The position numbers and the translations under genes were made by a program. Below the pieces are notes generated by a model that was not told where the DNA came from, made no database searches, and saw nothing but the letters and a program-made list of their open reading frames with translations. This document shows positions 35,839 to 44,166 of a stretch of DNA of 64,000 nt, piece by piece (position 1 is the stretch's first letter; each line of letters starts with the position of its first letter). The stretch comes from SpSt-501 sp037481615 (lineage in GTDB: Bacteria; Desulfobacterota; Desulfobacteria; Desulfobacterales; SpSt-501), in assembly GCA_037481615.1 (NCBI GenBank), contig JBBFLI010000002.1. One strand, 5' to 3'.

Positions 35839-36435
35839 ATGGAGCCGATCCCCGTCATCCTCGAAAAAACGGAGACCCTCGCCGAGACGGCCTTTTTGCG
35901 CCTGATCCGGGTCTTCTATCACATCCCGGGGCAAAAGGCACGCTCCTGGGTCATGGCCACCCGCCGCCTACGCCCCCTCTGCCTCGGCGGCTCGGCCGCC
36001 GCCCCCGATGCCGTGGTGATCGCGGCCTATCACGCCGAGCGCGGGCGCCTCGTCCTCACGCGGGAATACCGCGCGCCCCTGGGAGGATTCGAGTACGGCT
36101 TCCCGGCGGGACTGGTCGAATCCGAGGAGTCGATCGAAGAGGCCGTGCGTCGCGAACTCTTCGAGGAAACCGGCCTCGAGGTGACGCGCTTCACGGGAAA
36201 GAGCCCGCCTCTTTTCTCCTCGGCCGGCATGACCGACGAGTCGGTGGTCATGGTCGGCGTGGAATGCCGGGGGGAGCCGTTGCGGCGTGGAGGCATCGAT
36301 TCCGAAATCATCGAGGTGCGGCTCGTTTCGCCCGCGGAAGCCGGCGCCCTCTGCAACGATGCCGCACTCCTCTTCGATGCCAAGGCCTGGCTGGTCGCCC
36401 GCCGCTTCGCCGTAAGCGGTCGCGTCGAACTCTGA
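35839..36435 (+). CDS. Nudix hydrolase
   Basis: 198 aa. The Nudix box fits GX5EX7REUXEEXGU, reading GLVESEESIEEAV then RRELFEETGL (near residues 93-115). The upstream beta strand REYRAPLGGFEYGFPAG resembles ADP-ribose pyrophosphatases, so cleavage of ADP-ribose or a related nucleoside diphosphate is likely. Single gene; the downstream region is unusually structured. Confidence 0.9.
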   Translation: MEPIPVILEKTETLAETAFLRLIRVFYHIPGQKARSWVMATRRLRPLCLGGSAAAPDAVVIAAYHAERGRLVLTREYRAPLGGFEYGFPAGLVESEESIEEAVRRELFEETGLEVTRFTGKSPPLFSSAGMTDESVVMVGVECRGEPLRRGGIDSEIIEVRLVSPAEAGALCNDAALLFDAKAWLVARRFAVSGRVEL

Positions 36436-36482
36436 AATCCACGACCCCTCGGCCGGAGGGGGGGCGAACTTCGCAAGGAGGG

Positions 36483-36510
36483 AAGAGGGGGGGCAGCCGA
36501 CCCCCCTCTT
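36483..36510. repeat. Strong hairpin AAGAGGGGGG / CCCCCCTCTT
   Basis: A perfect 10-bp inverted repeat with an 8-nt loop, 48 bp after the Nudix stop. There is no U-tract on either side, so it is not a normal intrinsic terminator, though it could act as one or protect the mRNA end. Confidence 0.6.
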
Positions 36511-36539
36511 CGTGGAGGAGAGAGGTTGGGTTAGAGATC

Positions 36540-36621
36540 CGGTTCAAAAGGACCGGGTGGGTCCAAAGGAGGTCGAAAAGACCGACCCGTTCGGGGCGTG
36601 AGCCCATATCCTCTTGAACCG
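36540..36621 (+). ncRNA. Possible structured RNA / leader with several nested hairpins
   Basis: Outer arms CGGTTCAAAAGGA (36540-36552) and TCCTCTTGAACCG (36609-36621) pair with one mismatch. They enclose hairpins GGACC/GGTCC (36550-36564, competing with the outer arm), GGTC-GAAAA-GACC (36571-36583), CCCG-TT-CGGG (36586-36595) and GGGC/GCCC. It ends 38 bp before the gene at 36660. No known riboswitch or ncRNA class was recognised. Confidence 0.35.
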
Positions 36622-36659
36622 ACAGTATAGATCCCGACCGGCGCAAAAGGTTACACGCG

Positions 36660-37646
36660 ATGAGGCTTGCAGACTCCCAAGCCCCCGACGAGCGCCTGCG
36701 GTCGCTGATGCAGAAGGCCCTGCGGCGGGGCCACGTGGATCTCTTGCTCACCGCCTGCGCTTACCTCGAACATTCCGCCCCGCCTCCCCCCTCCTTTTTC
36801 CCCGAGCAGGCCGCCCGTGGGGCCTTTTACGAGTGCTGGCCTCTCGCGAACCGGCTGCCTTTCGCCCGGCGGCCGACCGCCGCCGTGGCGTTGCTGTCCC
36901 GGATGGCGGCTCTCCACAAGACGCGGGAGGCGGCGGGACTCGGGCTCCTCGCCGACGCCATGGCCCGCGGGGAGCCGGTGTCGGCACCCGGGGAAGAGGA
37001 GGAGGGGGGGGAAGGTCTTCGCCGCGTGGCGCAAGCCCTTCGGGCCCCCGAGGATTTCCTCGCCTGGCTCACCGCCCGGGGGCTCGACGCCCAGGCGTTG
37101 CTGCAGCACGCCGGTATCCGCCGGGTCCCGCAGTCCCGCGGGCGGCCCCACGACCGGGCGGTGGCCTTCGCCGCGCTCTACCTGCTCGGCACCCGTCCCG
37201 ACACCCCTCCGCCCCCACCGGCACCGCCCCCGGATGAGGCGTTTCCGTTCTGGGTGGTCTTCGACCGTCACACCGCGGCCGGCAGGCTCGCCCTGCGCGA
37301 CGTCGCCCGCGACCTGAAGATCCCGCAGGCGCAGCTCGAATGGTGTTACGCCCTGTTCGAGGGGCTCCGCCTCCAGGCCGAGATCCCCTCCCCTTGGTGG
37401 CGTCGCTACTGCCGCAACCGCTTCGACCGGATCGGTCTGCCGCTCGAGGAGGCCCACCTGCTCTGGGAGCCGGCGAAAACCCAGTTGTACGAGGCGCTCG
37501 CCGCCGAGGGACGCGCTCTCCAGGGCGAACTCTACCGCTGGAAGCTCGAGCACGGCGAGCGCGTCGAAAACCTGCGCAACGCCGTCGCCGCATTCTGGAA
37601 ACGCTTGGAGGAACTCCCCAAGGAGCAGCGGCCCCTTTTCGGATAG
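36660..37646 (+). CDS. Hypothetical protein
   Basis: 328 aa, soluble, mostly helical, not recognised. It has three parts: a helical N-terminus (1-125), a Pro-rich linker around 183-194, and a compact C-terminal domain (195-328) opening with FWVVFDRHTAAGRLALRDVA. No signal peptide or membrane segment. The DRHT motif and the many Trp/Arg residues in the C-terminal part suggest a nucleic-acid or nucleotide role, but this is a guess. Preceded by an unusual structured region and followed 62 bp later by an O-methyltransferase gene. Confidence 0.75.
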   Translation: MRLADSQAPDERLRSLMQKALRRGHVDLLLTACAYLEHSAPPPPSFFPEQAARGAFYECWPLANRLPFARRPTAAVALLSRMAALHKTREAAGLGLLADAMARGEPVSAPGEEEEGGEGLRRVAQALRAPEDFLAWLTARGLDAQALLQHAGIRRVPQSRGRPHDRAVAFAALYLLGTRPDTPPPPPAPPPDEAFPFWVVFDRHTAAGRLALRDVARDLKIPQAQLEWCYALFEGLRLQAEIPSPWWRRYCRNRFDRIGLPLEEAHLLWEPAKTQLYEALAAEGRALQGELYRWKLEHGERVENLRNAVAAFWKRLEELPKEQRPLFG

Positions 37647-37708
37647 GAAGGAATCGGCCGGGGAGGGGCCGAAAAGAGACCCCGCCGGCTGCGCAAACGG
37701 AGGAACGG

Positions 37709-38308
37709 ATGCCGCCGATCGTGAACGACGCCGAGGATTGCTTTCGCCGCCTGGTCCCCGCAACCGACCCCCTGCTCTCGGAGCTCGAAGCCGAGGCCGC
37801 CGCCGAAGGCATCCCCATCGTCGGCCCGCTGGTCGGAGCCCTGCTCGAGGTCCTGGCGGCCGGGGCCGCAAACGTGCTCGAGCTGGGGGCGGCCGCGGGC
37901 TACGCGACGATCCATCTCGCCCGCGGCTGCCGCGGCCGGGTCACGGCGGTCGAGCGGGATGCCGGCCTGGCCGCCCGCGCCCGCCGGAACCTCGTGCGCG
38001 CCGGCTTCGCGGACCGGGTGGAGGTGGTCTGCGCCGAGGCCCTTTCCTGGCTGGGCGAGTGCCGCACGGCCTTCGATTTCGTCTTCTTCGACATCGAGAA
38101 GGCGGACTACGCGCCAGCTCTGGCGGCCTGCAGCCCCCTCGTGCGGCCCGGCGGGCTGCTCGTCGCCGACAACACCGCCTTCCCCGAGGCCGCCCTCTTC
38201 AACGAGGCCGTGCACGGCGACCCGGCCTGGAAAGCGGTCTCGCTTCTTTGCTTCCTTCCGGGCCACTCGCCGGAAAAGGACGGCCTGTGCATCGCCCGCA
38301 GACGCTGA
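37709..38308 (+). CDS. Class I SAM-dependent O-methyltransferase
   Basis: 199 aa. SAM motif VLELGAAAGYATIHLA near residue 55, acidic VERDA (motif II), FFDIEKADY with the metal-binding Asp, and DNTAF. This is the caffeoyl-CoA/catechol O-methyltransferase-type family, usually Mg-dependent and acting on a small hydroxylated aromatic or sugar. AGGA is 4-8 nt upstream of the start. Natural substrate unknown. Confidence 0.9.
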   Translation: MPPIVNDAEDCFRRLVPATDPLLSELEAEAAAEGIPIVGPLVGALLEVLAAGAANVLELGAAAGYATIHLARGCRGRVTAVERDAGLAARARRNLVRAGFADRVEVVCAEALSWLGECRTAFDFVFFDIEKADYAPALAACSPLVRPGGLLVADNTAFPEAALFNEAVHGDPAWKAVSLLCFLPGHSPEKDGLCIARRR

Positions 38309-38333
38309 GCGGAAAGACTCGCGGGGTGCGCTC

Positions 38334-39005
38334 TCAGCGGCGGGGGTTCGACCCTGCCGCCGCCTCCTCGGGAGGAGGATTCGTGCCGCGGGCCGATGGA
38401 GGCTTGGAGCCGCCGGGATCCTTGGACGGAGCCGCACGCGGCGGTCTGGGCGGCGGGCCGGGAGGCGGGCGCGGCTTTTCCGGCTCCCGACAATAGATGC
38501 TGTTGTTTTCGCGGTACCAGTCGCGGCACTCATCCGGCCGCGGAGGCCGGCCGTGGATGATCACCCGGCGCACGGGGGGAGAGACCACGAACCCCTCGCA
38601 GCTCCCGTAGCGCAAGAACCAGTCCCGGTCGCAGTCGTCGGGTGTCGCGCGGCGGGCCCGCTCCTCGATCCTTTGCGCCTCCTCGAGCCTCCGTTCCGCC
38701 TCCTCGATCCGACGACGCGCCTCCCGCTCCCGCTCGAGGGCCCGACGCTTCTGTTCTTCGAGCTCGCGGCGCTCGAAGTCCTCGAGCACCCGCTGTTCGG
38801 AGTCGCGGCGTTCGCGGTCCGCCGCCGGGTCATGGGGGGTTTCCTCGATCCGCTCGAGGACCCGCACCCCTTGCGGCGGGGGTTGGTTGCTGAAGTGCAT
38901 GACCCCCTGGGCGTCCCGCCAGCGGTAGATGTCGGCCCGCGCCGTCACGTCGAGAACAAAGAACAGGAAGACGAAGACGAGCGGCGCAGCGCATCGGTGA
39001 AGCAT
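38334..39005 (-). CDS. DUF4124-domain periplasmic protein with coiled coil
   Basis: 223 aa. Signal peptide (residues 1-24, MLHRCAAPLVFVFLFFVLDVTARA), then the DUF4124 motif DIYRWRDAQGVMHFSNQPPP, a long Glu/Arg-rich coiled coil (about 55-120), a small Cys-containing patch (CDRDWFLRYGSCEG...ECRDWYRENNSIYC) and a Pro-rich tail. Start 39005 has AGGGAG 8 nt upstream. Probably cell-envelope associated; function unknown. Confidence 0.85.
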   Translation of the reverse strand: MLHRCAAPLVFVFLFFVLDVTARADIYRWRDAQGVMHFSNQPPPQGVRVLERIEETPHDPAADRERRDSEQRVLEDFERRELEEQKRRALEREREARRRIEEAERRLEEAQRIEERARRATPDDCDRDWFLRYGSCEGFVVSPPVRRVIIHGRPPRPDECRDWYRENNSIYCREPEKPRPPPGPPPRPPRAAPSKDPGGSKPPSARGTNPPPEEAAAGSNPRR

Positions 39006-39131
39006 GGGCGGCTCCCTGAAAAACGGGACGATCCTGCCCGGCCCGCGGCAGCCCGGGGCGCTCATTTCGGGCTCAACGGCTCGGGGTCGATTGCTTTCTT
39101 TTTTTTTGGACGGTGGTCGTCCCATCTCGGT

Positions 39132-40034
39132 TTACTTGCCTGACCCGTTGACCGCACGGTCCGCCTCGGCCCGGCGGATGATCTCCCAGGCCTCCTCGGC
39201 GGACTCGACGAAGGTCATGAGGTCGAGGTCGCCGGGGGCGATCATGCCCTCGGCGACCAGGAACTCGAAATCGACCAGCCGTTTCCAGAACTCCCGCCCG
39301 AAGAGCAACACCGGGATGCGCCGCACCTTGCCGGTTTGAATGAGGGTCAACGTTTCGAAGAGCTCATCGAGCGTCCCGAAACCGCCGGGGAAGACGACCA
39401 GCGCGCGGGCGCGCATGAGCAGATGCATCTTGCGGATCGCGAAGTAGTGGAACTGGAAGTTGAGCTCCGGCTGGATGTAGGGATTGGGGAGCTGCTCGTG
39501 GGGCAGAACGATGTTCATGCCGACGCTCCCCCCGCCCGCCTCACGCGCCCCCCGGTTCGCCGCCTCCATGATCCCGGGCCCGCCGCCCGTCATGACCACC
39601 AGCCGGGGATGCCCGGCGGAGTTCGCCGCCAGGGCCCCCAGGCGGCGGGCCTCCGCGTAGAATCGGCTGAGTTCGACCCGGCGGCGGCTGATCTGCAGGG
39701 CCCGCTCGAGCGCGGGGTCGCCGGGGCGGCGCCGCAGCTCATCCTCCGCTCGGCGCAGGGCTTTCTCCGCCTCTTGCGGCTCCGGGATGCGGGCGCTTCC
39801 AAACACGACGACCGCGGCGTCGATCCCGTGTTCCTGGAGGATGAGCTCGGGCTTGAGCAACTCGAGCTGCAGGCGCACCGGGCGCAGTTCATCGCGCAGC
39901 AGGAATTCGGGGTCTTGGAAGGCCAGGCGGTAGGAGGGCGACTGGCAGTGCGGCGCGCGCGGGGGGCGGCCGGCCACCTCGGCCGAGACGTGAGCCGAGG
40001 GGAAGATCCGCTTGCGGGCGTTTTTCTGGGCCAA
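39132..40034 (-). CDS. LOG family protein (TIGR00730), long form
   Basis: 300 aa. The nucleotide-5'-monophosphate phosphoribohydrolase-like fold, with VVFGSARI, the TGGGPGIMEAANRGA loop and the signature PGGFGTLDELFE. A 75-residue N-terminal extension marks the large LOG form. Likely hydrolyses a cytokinin-type or other nucleoside 5'-monophosphate, but in bacteria the role is often just nucleotide recycling. Single gene. Confidence 0.9.
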   Translation of the reverse strand: MAQKNARKRIFPSAHVSAEVAGRPPRAPHCQSPSYRLAFQDPEFLLRDELRPVRLQLELLKPELILQEHGIDAAVVVFGSARIPEPQEAEKALRRAEDELRRRPGDPALERALQISRRRVELSRFYAEARRLGALAANSAGHPRLVVMTGGGPGIMEAANRGAREAGGGSVGMNIVLPHEQLPNPYIQPELNFQFHYFAIRKMHLLMRARALVVFPGGFGTLDELFETLTLIQTGKVRRIPVLLFGREFWKRLVDFEFLVAEGMIAPGDLDLMTFVESAEEAWEIIRRAEADRAVNGSGK

Positions 40035-40407
40035 GGGGCACCTCCGGCGAATCGGTTTGGACCCACTCTACCAGAATCGCCGCTTTCCCGCCAAAGGCCG
40101 CCGCGCGGCGCGAACGAAAAAGCTTCCCGTGATGCCGTTGTTCCCGACGGTGCCTCCTCTCCAAGGTCGGGTTTGCAGGAGCCCGTCGCAGAAGATGCAC
40201 GCGCAACCGAGAAGCCGATAACCGGAGAACCAAAATCCGTGCCACCTGTCCCGGCAAGCTGCGATTGCCCGACTTTTCAACTCCTTCTCCGCGCCACCGC
40301 GTCCTGGCGCTCCCGATCCTCGCCTTTTCCCCGTCATCCTCTCAACGCTTCGCCGTCAAGCGGGCGGCGGTTGCGCGGGGGTCGAGGCGGTGGTAGAGGG
40401 CGACTCC
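40035..40407. other. Intergenic region without a gene
   Basis: About 370 bp between the divergent LOG and Fe-ADH genes. It must contain promoters for both, but no good sigma70 box is visible. A minus-strand TGGCACG-GATT-TTGGT (40244-40228) has a perfect -24 but a defective -12. Confidence 0.4.
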
Positions 40408-41559
40408 ATGGGATTCGAGCTCGCCACCCCGCGCATTCTCTTCGGCCCGGGAACGGCCGGCCGCATCGCGGCCGAAGCGGCGGCCCTGGGAAAGCGGGCC
40501 TTGATCTTCACCGGCTCCGATCCCCAGCGGGCGGCCTTCCTGCGGCAGCCCCTGGAGGAGGAGGGTCACAGCGTGAAGACGTGGGTCGTCCGCGGCGAGC
40601 CGACCCTCGAGACGCTCGCACAGGCGCTGGAAGAGGCGCGAGGCTTCGCCCCGGAGGTTCTGATCGCCCTGGGCGGCGGCTCGGTGCTCGATACGGCCAA
40701 GGCCGTCTCGGGGCTGCTCAGGAATCCCGGGGACCCGCTCGATTACCTGGAGGTGATCGGGCGCGGGAGGCCTCTTGTGCACCCCGGCCCCCCCTGCATC
40801 GCCGTCCCCACGACGGCGGGCAGCGGGGCGGAGGCGACCCGCAACGCGGTGATCGGCTCCCCCGCCCACCGCGTCAAGGCGAGCCTGCGCAGCCCGCACC
40901 TCTTGCCGCGGCTGGCCGTGGTGGATCCCGAGCTGGCCCTCGGCCTGCCCCCCGCCGTCACGGCCGCCACCGGCATGGACGCGCTCGCGCAGCTGATCGA
41001 GGCCTTCGTCGGCCGCAAGGCGAACCCCCTGACCGACCCCCTCTGCCGTGAGGGGATCCGCCGCGCCGCCCGGGCGCTTCCGGCCGCGGTGGCCGACGGG
41101 TCCGACCGGCGCAGCCGCGAGGAGATGGCGATCGCAAGCCTCTTCGGCGGGATCGCGCTGGCGAACGCCGGGCTGGGGGCCGCCCACGGCCTGGCCGCCC
41201 CCCTGGGGGGCATGACGGCCGCGCCCCACGGCGTCCTGTGCGGGAGACTGTTGCCCGCGGTGACGGCGGCCAACGTGGCCGCGCTTCGCCGCCGGGACCC
41301 CGCGAACCCGGCGCTTCGGAGGTATGCCGAAGTCGCGCGCCTGCTCACGGGAAGGGCGGACGCCGCCCCGGAAGACGCCGTTTGCTGGCTGTCCGAACGC
41401 GTGCGGGAGTTCGATCTGCCAACGCTCGCGGCCTGCGGCCTCTCCCCGGCCGACGCCCCCGAGCTGATCGCCCGCGCCCGTCGCGCGAGCAGCATGCGCG
41501 GAAACCCCGTCGAGCTCACCGAGGAGGAACTCGACGCCATCCTGAGAGAGAGCCTCTGA
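40408..41559 (+). CDS. Iron-containing alcohol dehydrogenase family
   Basis: 383 aa. Rossmann-type NAD(P) domain (GGGSVLDTAKAV near residue 92, VPTTAGSGAEAT near 135) and C-terminal metal domain. Expected ligands are Asp and three His. The Asp is in TGMDALAQLIEAF with Gln where many members have His; AHGLAAPLGG keeps the first His but has Ala for the second; PHG is present. The Gln form is known in a subgroup of this family. The ATG at 40408 with GAGGG upstream is preferred over the GTG at 40390. Substrate unknown. Confidence 0.88.
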   Translation: MGFELATPRILFGPGTAGRIAAEAAALGKRALIFTGSDPQRAAFLRQPLEEEGHSVKTWVVRGEPTLETLAQALEEARGFAPEVLIALGGGSVLDTAKAVSGLLRNPGDPLDYLEVIGRGRPLVHPGPPCIAVPTTAGSGAEATRNAVIGSPAHRVKASLRSPHLLPRLAVVDPELALGLPPAVTAATGMDALAQLIEAFVGRKANPLTDPLCREGIRRAARALPAAVADGSDRRSREEMAIASLFGGIALANAGLGAAHGLAAPLGGMTAAPHGVLCGRLLPAVTAANVAALRRRDPANPALRRYAEVARLLTGRADAAPEDAVCWLSERVREFDLPTLAACGLSPADAPELIARARRASSMRGNPVELTEEELDAILRESL

Positions 41560-41582
41560 GGCGATCCGGAGAAAGAGACCCC

Positions 41583-42080
41583 ATGGGCGACCCTTCCGAA
41601 TTCCACGAGCTTCCCCGCAGCGGCAACCACAACTGCTTCGGCTGCAGCCCGGTCAACCCGGTGGGTTTGCGCATGCGTTTTTTCAGCGACGGCAAAAGCG
41701 TCCTTTCCCGGCTCGTCGTCCCCGAGCACCTCTGCGGCTGGAGCCGCATCGTGCACGGCGGTGTCCTGGGGACGATTCTCGACGAGGTCATGAGCTGGGC
41801 CGCGATCCACCTGCTCCAGCGGATCGCCCTCACCCGCAGCCTGACCGTGGAGTATGTGAAACCGGCGACGGTCGGGACCGAACTCGAAGCCCGCGCCTGG
41901 GTCCGCGAGACCCAGGGAAACGACGCCGCGACCGAGGCCGAAATCCGCGACGCGGGCGGCGATCTCTGCGCCCGCGCCCAGGCCCTCTTCAAGGTCTTCT
42001 CCCCCGCCGTCGCCCGCAGGCTGCAGATCGCCGACGAAGCCTCGATCGCCTGGTTCGAGCGGCTCTTCGGTCGGGGTTGA
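41583..42080 (+). CDS. PaaI-type hotdog-fold thioesterase
   Basis: 165 aa. Contains NHNCFGCSPVNPVGLRMRF and the hotdog active-site helix HGGVLGTILDEVMSWAA. The conserved CFGCG-like start is typical of the PaaI/4HBT subfamily that hydrolyses acyl-CoA thioesters. 23 bp after the Fe-ADH gene, so probably co-transcribed with it. Confidence 0.9.
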   Translation: MGDPSEFHELPRSGNHNCFGCSPVNPVGLRMRFFSDGKSVLSRLVVPEHLCGWSRIVHGGVLGTILDEVMSWAAIHLLQRIALTRSLTVEYVKPATVGTELEARAWVRETQGNDAATEAEIRDAGGDLCARAQALFKVFSPAVARRLQIADEASIAWFERLFGRG

Positions 42081-42451
42081 GGCAGGCGAATAGGGCAAGC
42101 CTCAGCGATCGCCCTTTCCCCGGATCCCCTGTCGGGATTTTGGCTTTCTTCGCCTCCGCGCCCCCCTTGCCGGCCTTCCGCGTTTTCTGTTTTACTCACA
42201 TTCCGGCGAGTTACCGCCTGCGACGCCCGATCCGATCTACGGCATGCTATTTGCGTGAACCTTCGCCGACGGGCATGGATCCGTCAGTCCCGCCATGCCT
42301 GCCGCCGCGGATCGTTTCCCACGAAATATCAAACGATTCGTTGATGTCCAGCGATGGGGGGGGGTGATGCGTCCCCGGGTATGTAACATGGAAAAAGGCG
42401 CAAACGATTTACTCAAAAAACGAACTTTTCGGAAACAGGAGGTAACTTCGT
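42081..42451. other. Intergenic region with repeated AAACGAT motif
   Basis: About 370 bp. A possible weak terminator hairpin ATCCC/GGGAT followed by TTT lies near 42125. An inverted repeat ATCGTTT (42311-42317) / AAACGAT (42331-42337) and a further AAACGAT (42402-42408) lie upstream of the Hint lipoprotein gene and may be regulatory. No convincing small gene seen. Confidence 0.35.
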
Positions 42452-43363
42452 ATGAGACGCTTTCTTCTCGGGGCCATCCTTCTCGCGTGCGCTTTCGGCG
42501 TGACGGCCTGTTTCGAGACGGTCACCAGCACCATCGCCAACCTGGCCCCCACGCCCAAGGCGGAAGCAGACCCCCTGTCGGCGAAGCTGAGCCAGATCAA
42601 CAGCGAACTCGCGAACATCGAAAGCAAGATCCAGCAGCTCCAAAGCGACCGGGTCACGGCCGAGACGCAACGCAATGAATCCTTCCTCGAACTCGCCAAG
42701 GCGATGGGTACCGGGCCGAAGCCCCCGGCGATGATGGATTTCGGGTCCGAAACCCTGGCCGCCGACCCCGGCATGCTGATCTCGATGCACAACGCCAATG
42801 TGACAGCCGCCCGGGAGCGGATGAAGGAGATCGACGCCGAAACGGCCGCCCTGAACGCGAAGGCCTCCCAGCTCAAGGCCGAGCGGGCCCAGCTCGAGCA
42901 GGCGATCGCCGCGAGCCAGAAATCCGCCTTTCCCGGCCCCGGCGCCTGCTTCACCCCCGACACGCGGATCCTGCTGCCGGAGGGGACCCGCAGCATCGTC
43001 GCCGCCGCCGCCGGCGAGGAGATCACCGCCTACGACGAGAACAGCGGCGAACTCACCCGCCGTCCCATCCTGCAGACCTTCCGCGGCCGCGAGGACCATT
43101 ACTTCCTGATCAACGCCGAGGTGCGCGTGACCGCCATGCACCGCTTCCTGACCGACCGCGGCTGGGTGCGGGCGAAAGATTTGGAGCCGGGCGTGCTCCT
43201 CAAGACCGCCGAGGGCTGGACCCCGCTTTTGAGCAAGAAGCTCATCGAGGCCGACGTCGAGGTCTTCAACATGGAGGTCGCCGCCGACCACGACTTCTTC
43301 GTCGTGGGCGATCGCCATGCCTACCTCGTCCACAACACCGGCGGCGGCGGCGGCGGCAAATAG
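42452..43363 (+). CDS. Lipoprotein with coiled coil and C-terminal intein-like Hint domain
   Basis: 303 aa. Lipoprotein signal peptide with lipobox VTAC (C20). Coiled-coil helices cover about 42-155. Residues 166-295 are a full Hint (intein/hedgehog) domain: Cys1-equivalent C166 in GACFTPDT, block-B TAMH (227-230), block-F-like DHDFFV (279-284) and terminal HN (294-295), followed by T296 and the tail TGGGGGGK. All residues for N-S shift and Asn cyclisation are in place, so self-cleavage or splicing is plausible. In polymorphic toxins a pretoxin-Hint normally precedes a toxin; here only a short Gly tail follows. Shine-Dalgarno AGGAGG. A secreted protein is encoded downstream. Confidence 0.88.
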   Translation: MRRFLLGAILLACAFGVTACFETVTSTIANLAPTPKAEADPLSAKLSQINSELANIESKIQQLQSDRVTAETQRNESFLELAKAMGTGPKPPAMMDFGSETLAADPGMLISMHNANVTAARERMKEIDAETAALNAKASQLKAERAQLEQAIAASQKSAFPGPGACFTPDTRILLPEGTRSIVAAAAGEEITAYDENSGELTRRPILQTFRGREDHYFLINAEVRVTAMHRFLTDRGWVRAKDLEPGVLLKTAEGWTPLLSKKLIEADVEVFNMEVAADHDFFVVGDRHAYLVHNTGGGGGGK

Positions 43364-43421
43364 GTCGGGCCTGACTCCTTTGCCTCGACACCACATTCTG
43401 AATCAGGAGGGACAAGAGATC

Positions 43422-43973
43422 ATGATACGCAAGAAACGATGGGGGTGGGGAGGGGTGCTGATGCTGCTCGCGGTCGTCCTCTCCGGAACAGCCTCGGCCG
43501 CCTCGGACCCCGGCGGCTTCCAGGGGTTGCCCTGGGCCCGAAGCGCAGACGAATGCATCAAGGCCGGGGTCTGCACCGGCAAAGTCCTAACCGCAGAAAA
43601 CACCCTCCCCGGCAAGGAAAAATTCCTGGCCGGGCGCATGGCCGAGTTCCGGGGCCTGCCGGTGCGGGATTCCACGCTCGGCTTCCACGAGGGCCGCTTC
43701 TATTCCGCCAGCGTATTCTTCAACCCCCAAAAGGCGCCCTACGAGCGGATCCTCGAGGCGCTGACGAAGCAGCACGGGGCCCCCAAGTCGACCGACGCCC
43801 GCGGCGCCTTCTGGCAGCTCGGCAACACGCGGGTGCTGCTCTACCAGGGGCAGCACTTCCACGGGCTGACCTACGCCTACGCCCCGGAGATGGCCAAGGT
43901 CGCCAAGGCCAAGGGCTACCCCCAGCCGGCGGCCGCCGTTGCGCCCGCCGCTCCGGCGAAGAAAAAGAAGTAA
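43422..43973 (+). CDS. Secreted hypothetical protein
   Basis: 183 aa. Signal peptide residues 1-28 (basic start then hydrophobic, cleavage after SAA), then a compact region (DPGGFQGLPWARSADEC) with Cys pair near 42-49. The C-terminus is Ala/Pro-rich and ends in KKKK. AGGAGGG upstream. No family assigned with certainty. The GFQGLPWA-type opening is seen in small periplasmic proteins of unknown function. Next to the Hint lipoprotein (58 bp), probably co-transcribed. Confidence 0.75.
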   Translation: MIRKKRWGWGGVLMLLAVVLSGTASAASDPGGFQGLPWARSADECIKAGVCTGKVLTAENTLPGKEKFLAGRMAEFRGLPVRDSTLGFHEGRFYSASVFFNPQKAPYERILEALTKQHGAPKSTDARGAFWQLGNTRVLLYQGQHFHGLTYAYAPEMAKVAKAKGYPQPAAAVAPAAPAKKKK

Positions 43974-44166
43974 CCTCACCGGCGGGGCGCCCGGGAGCCC
44001 CCGGCGCCCCGCCCTGCCTGGAGCCCCCCCCGTTTTCCGTCGCCTGCTCTCCCTCCCCCGTCTCCCCGGCGAACGAAAAACATTGGACGGCGGCTCTGCC
44101 GATGTCTAGAGTCCCAACCGACGCCCCCCCGACCGCCTGGCGCATATCCGGAGGGCACGGTCATCG

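Noticed and set aside
36483..36510. Intrinsic terminator of the Nudix gene
   Set aside because: The hairpin is strong, but no T-run follows on either strand; kept as a repeat.
40228..40244. Sigma54 promoter for the LOG gene
   Set aside because: TGGCACG-GATT-TTGGT has GG in place of GC at -12, and there is no activator site nearby.
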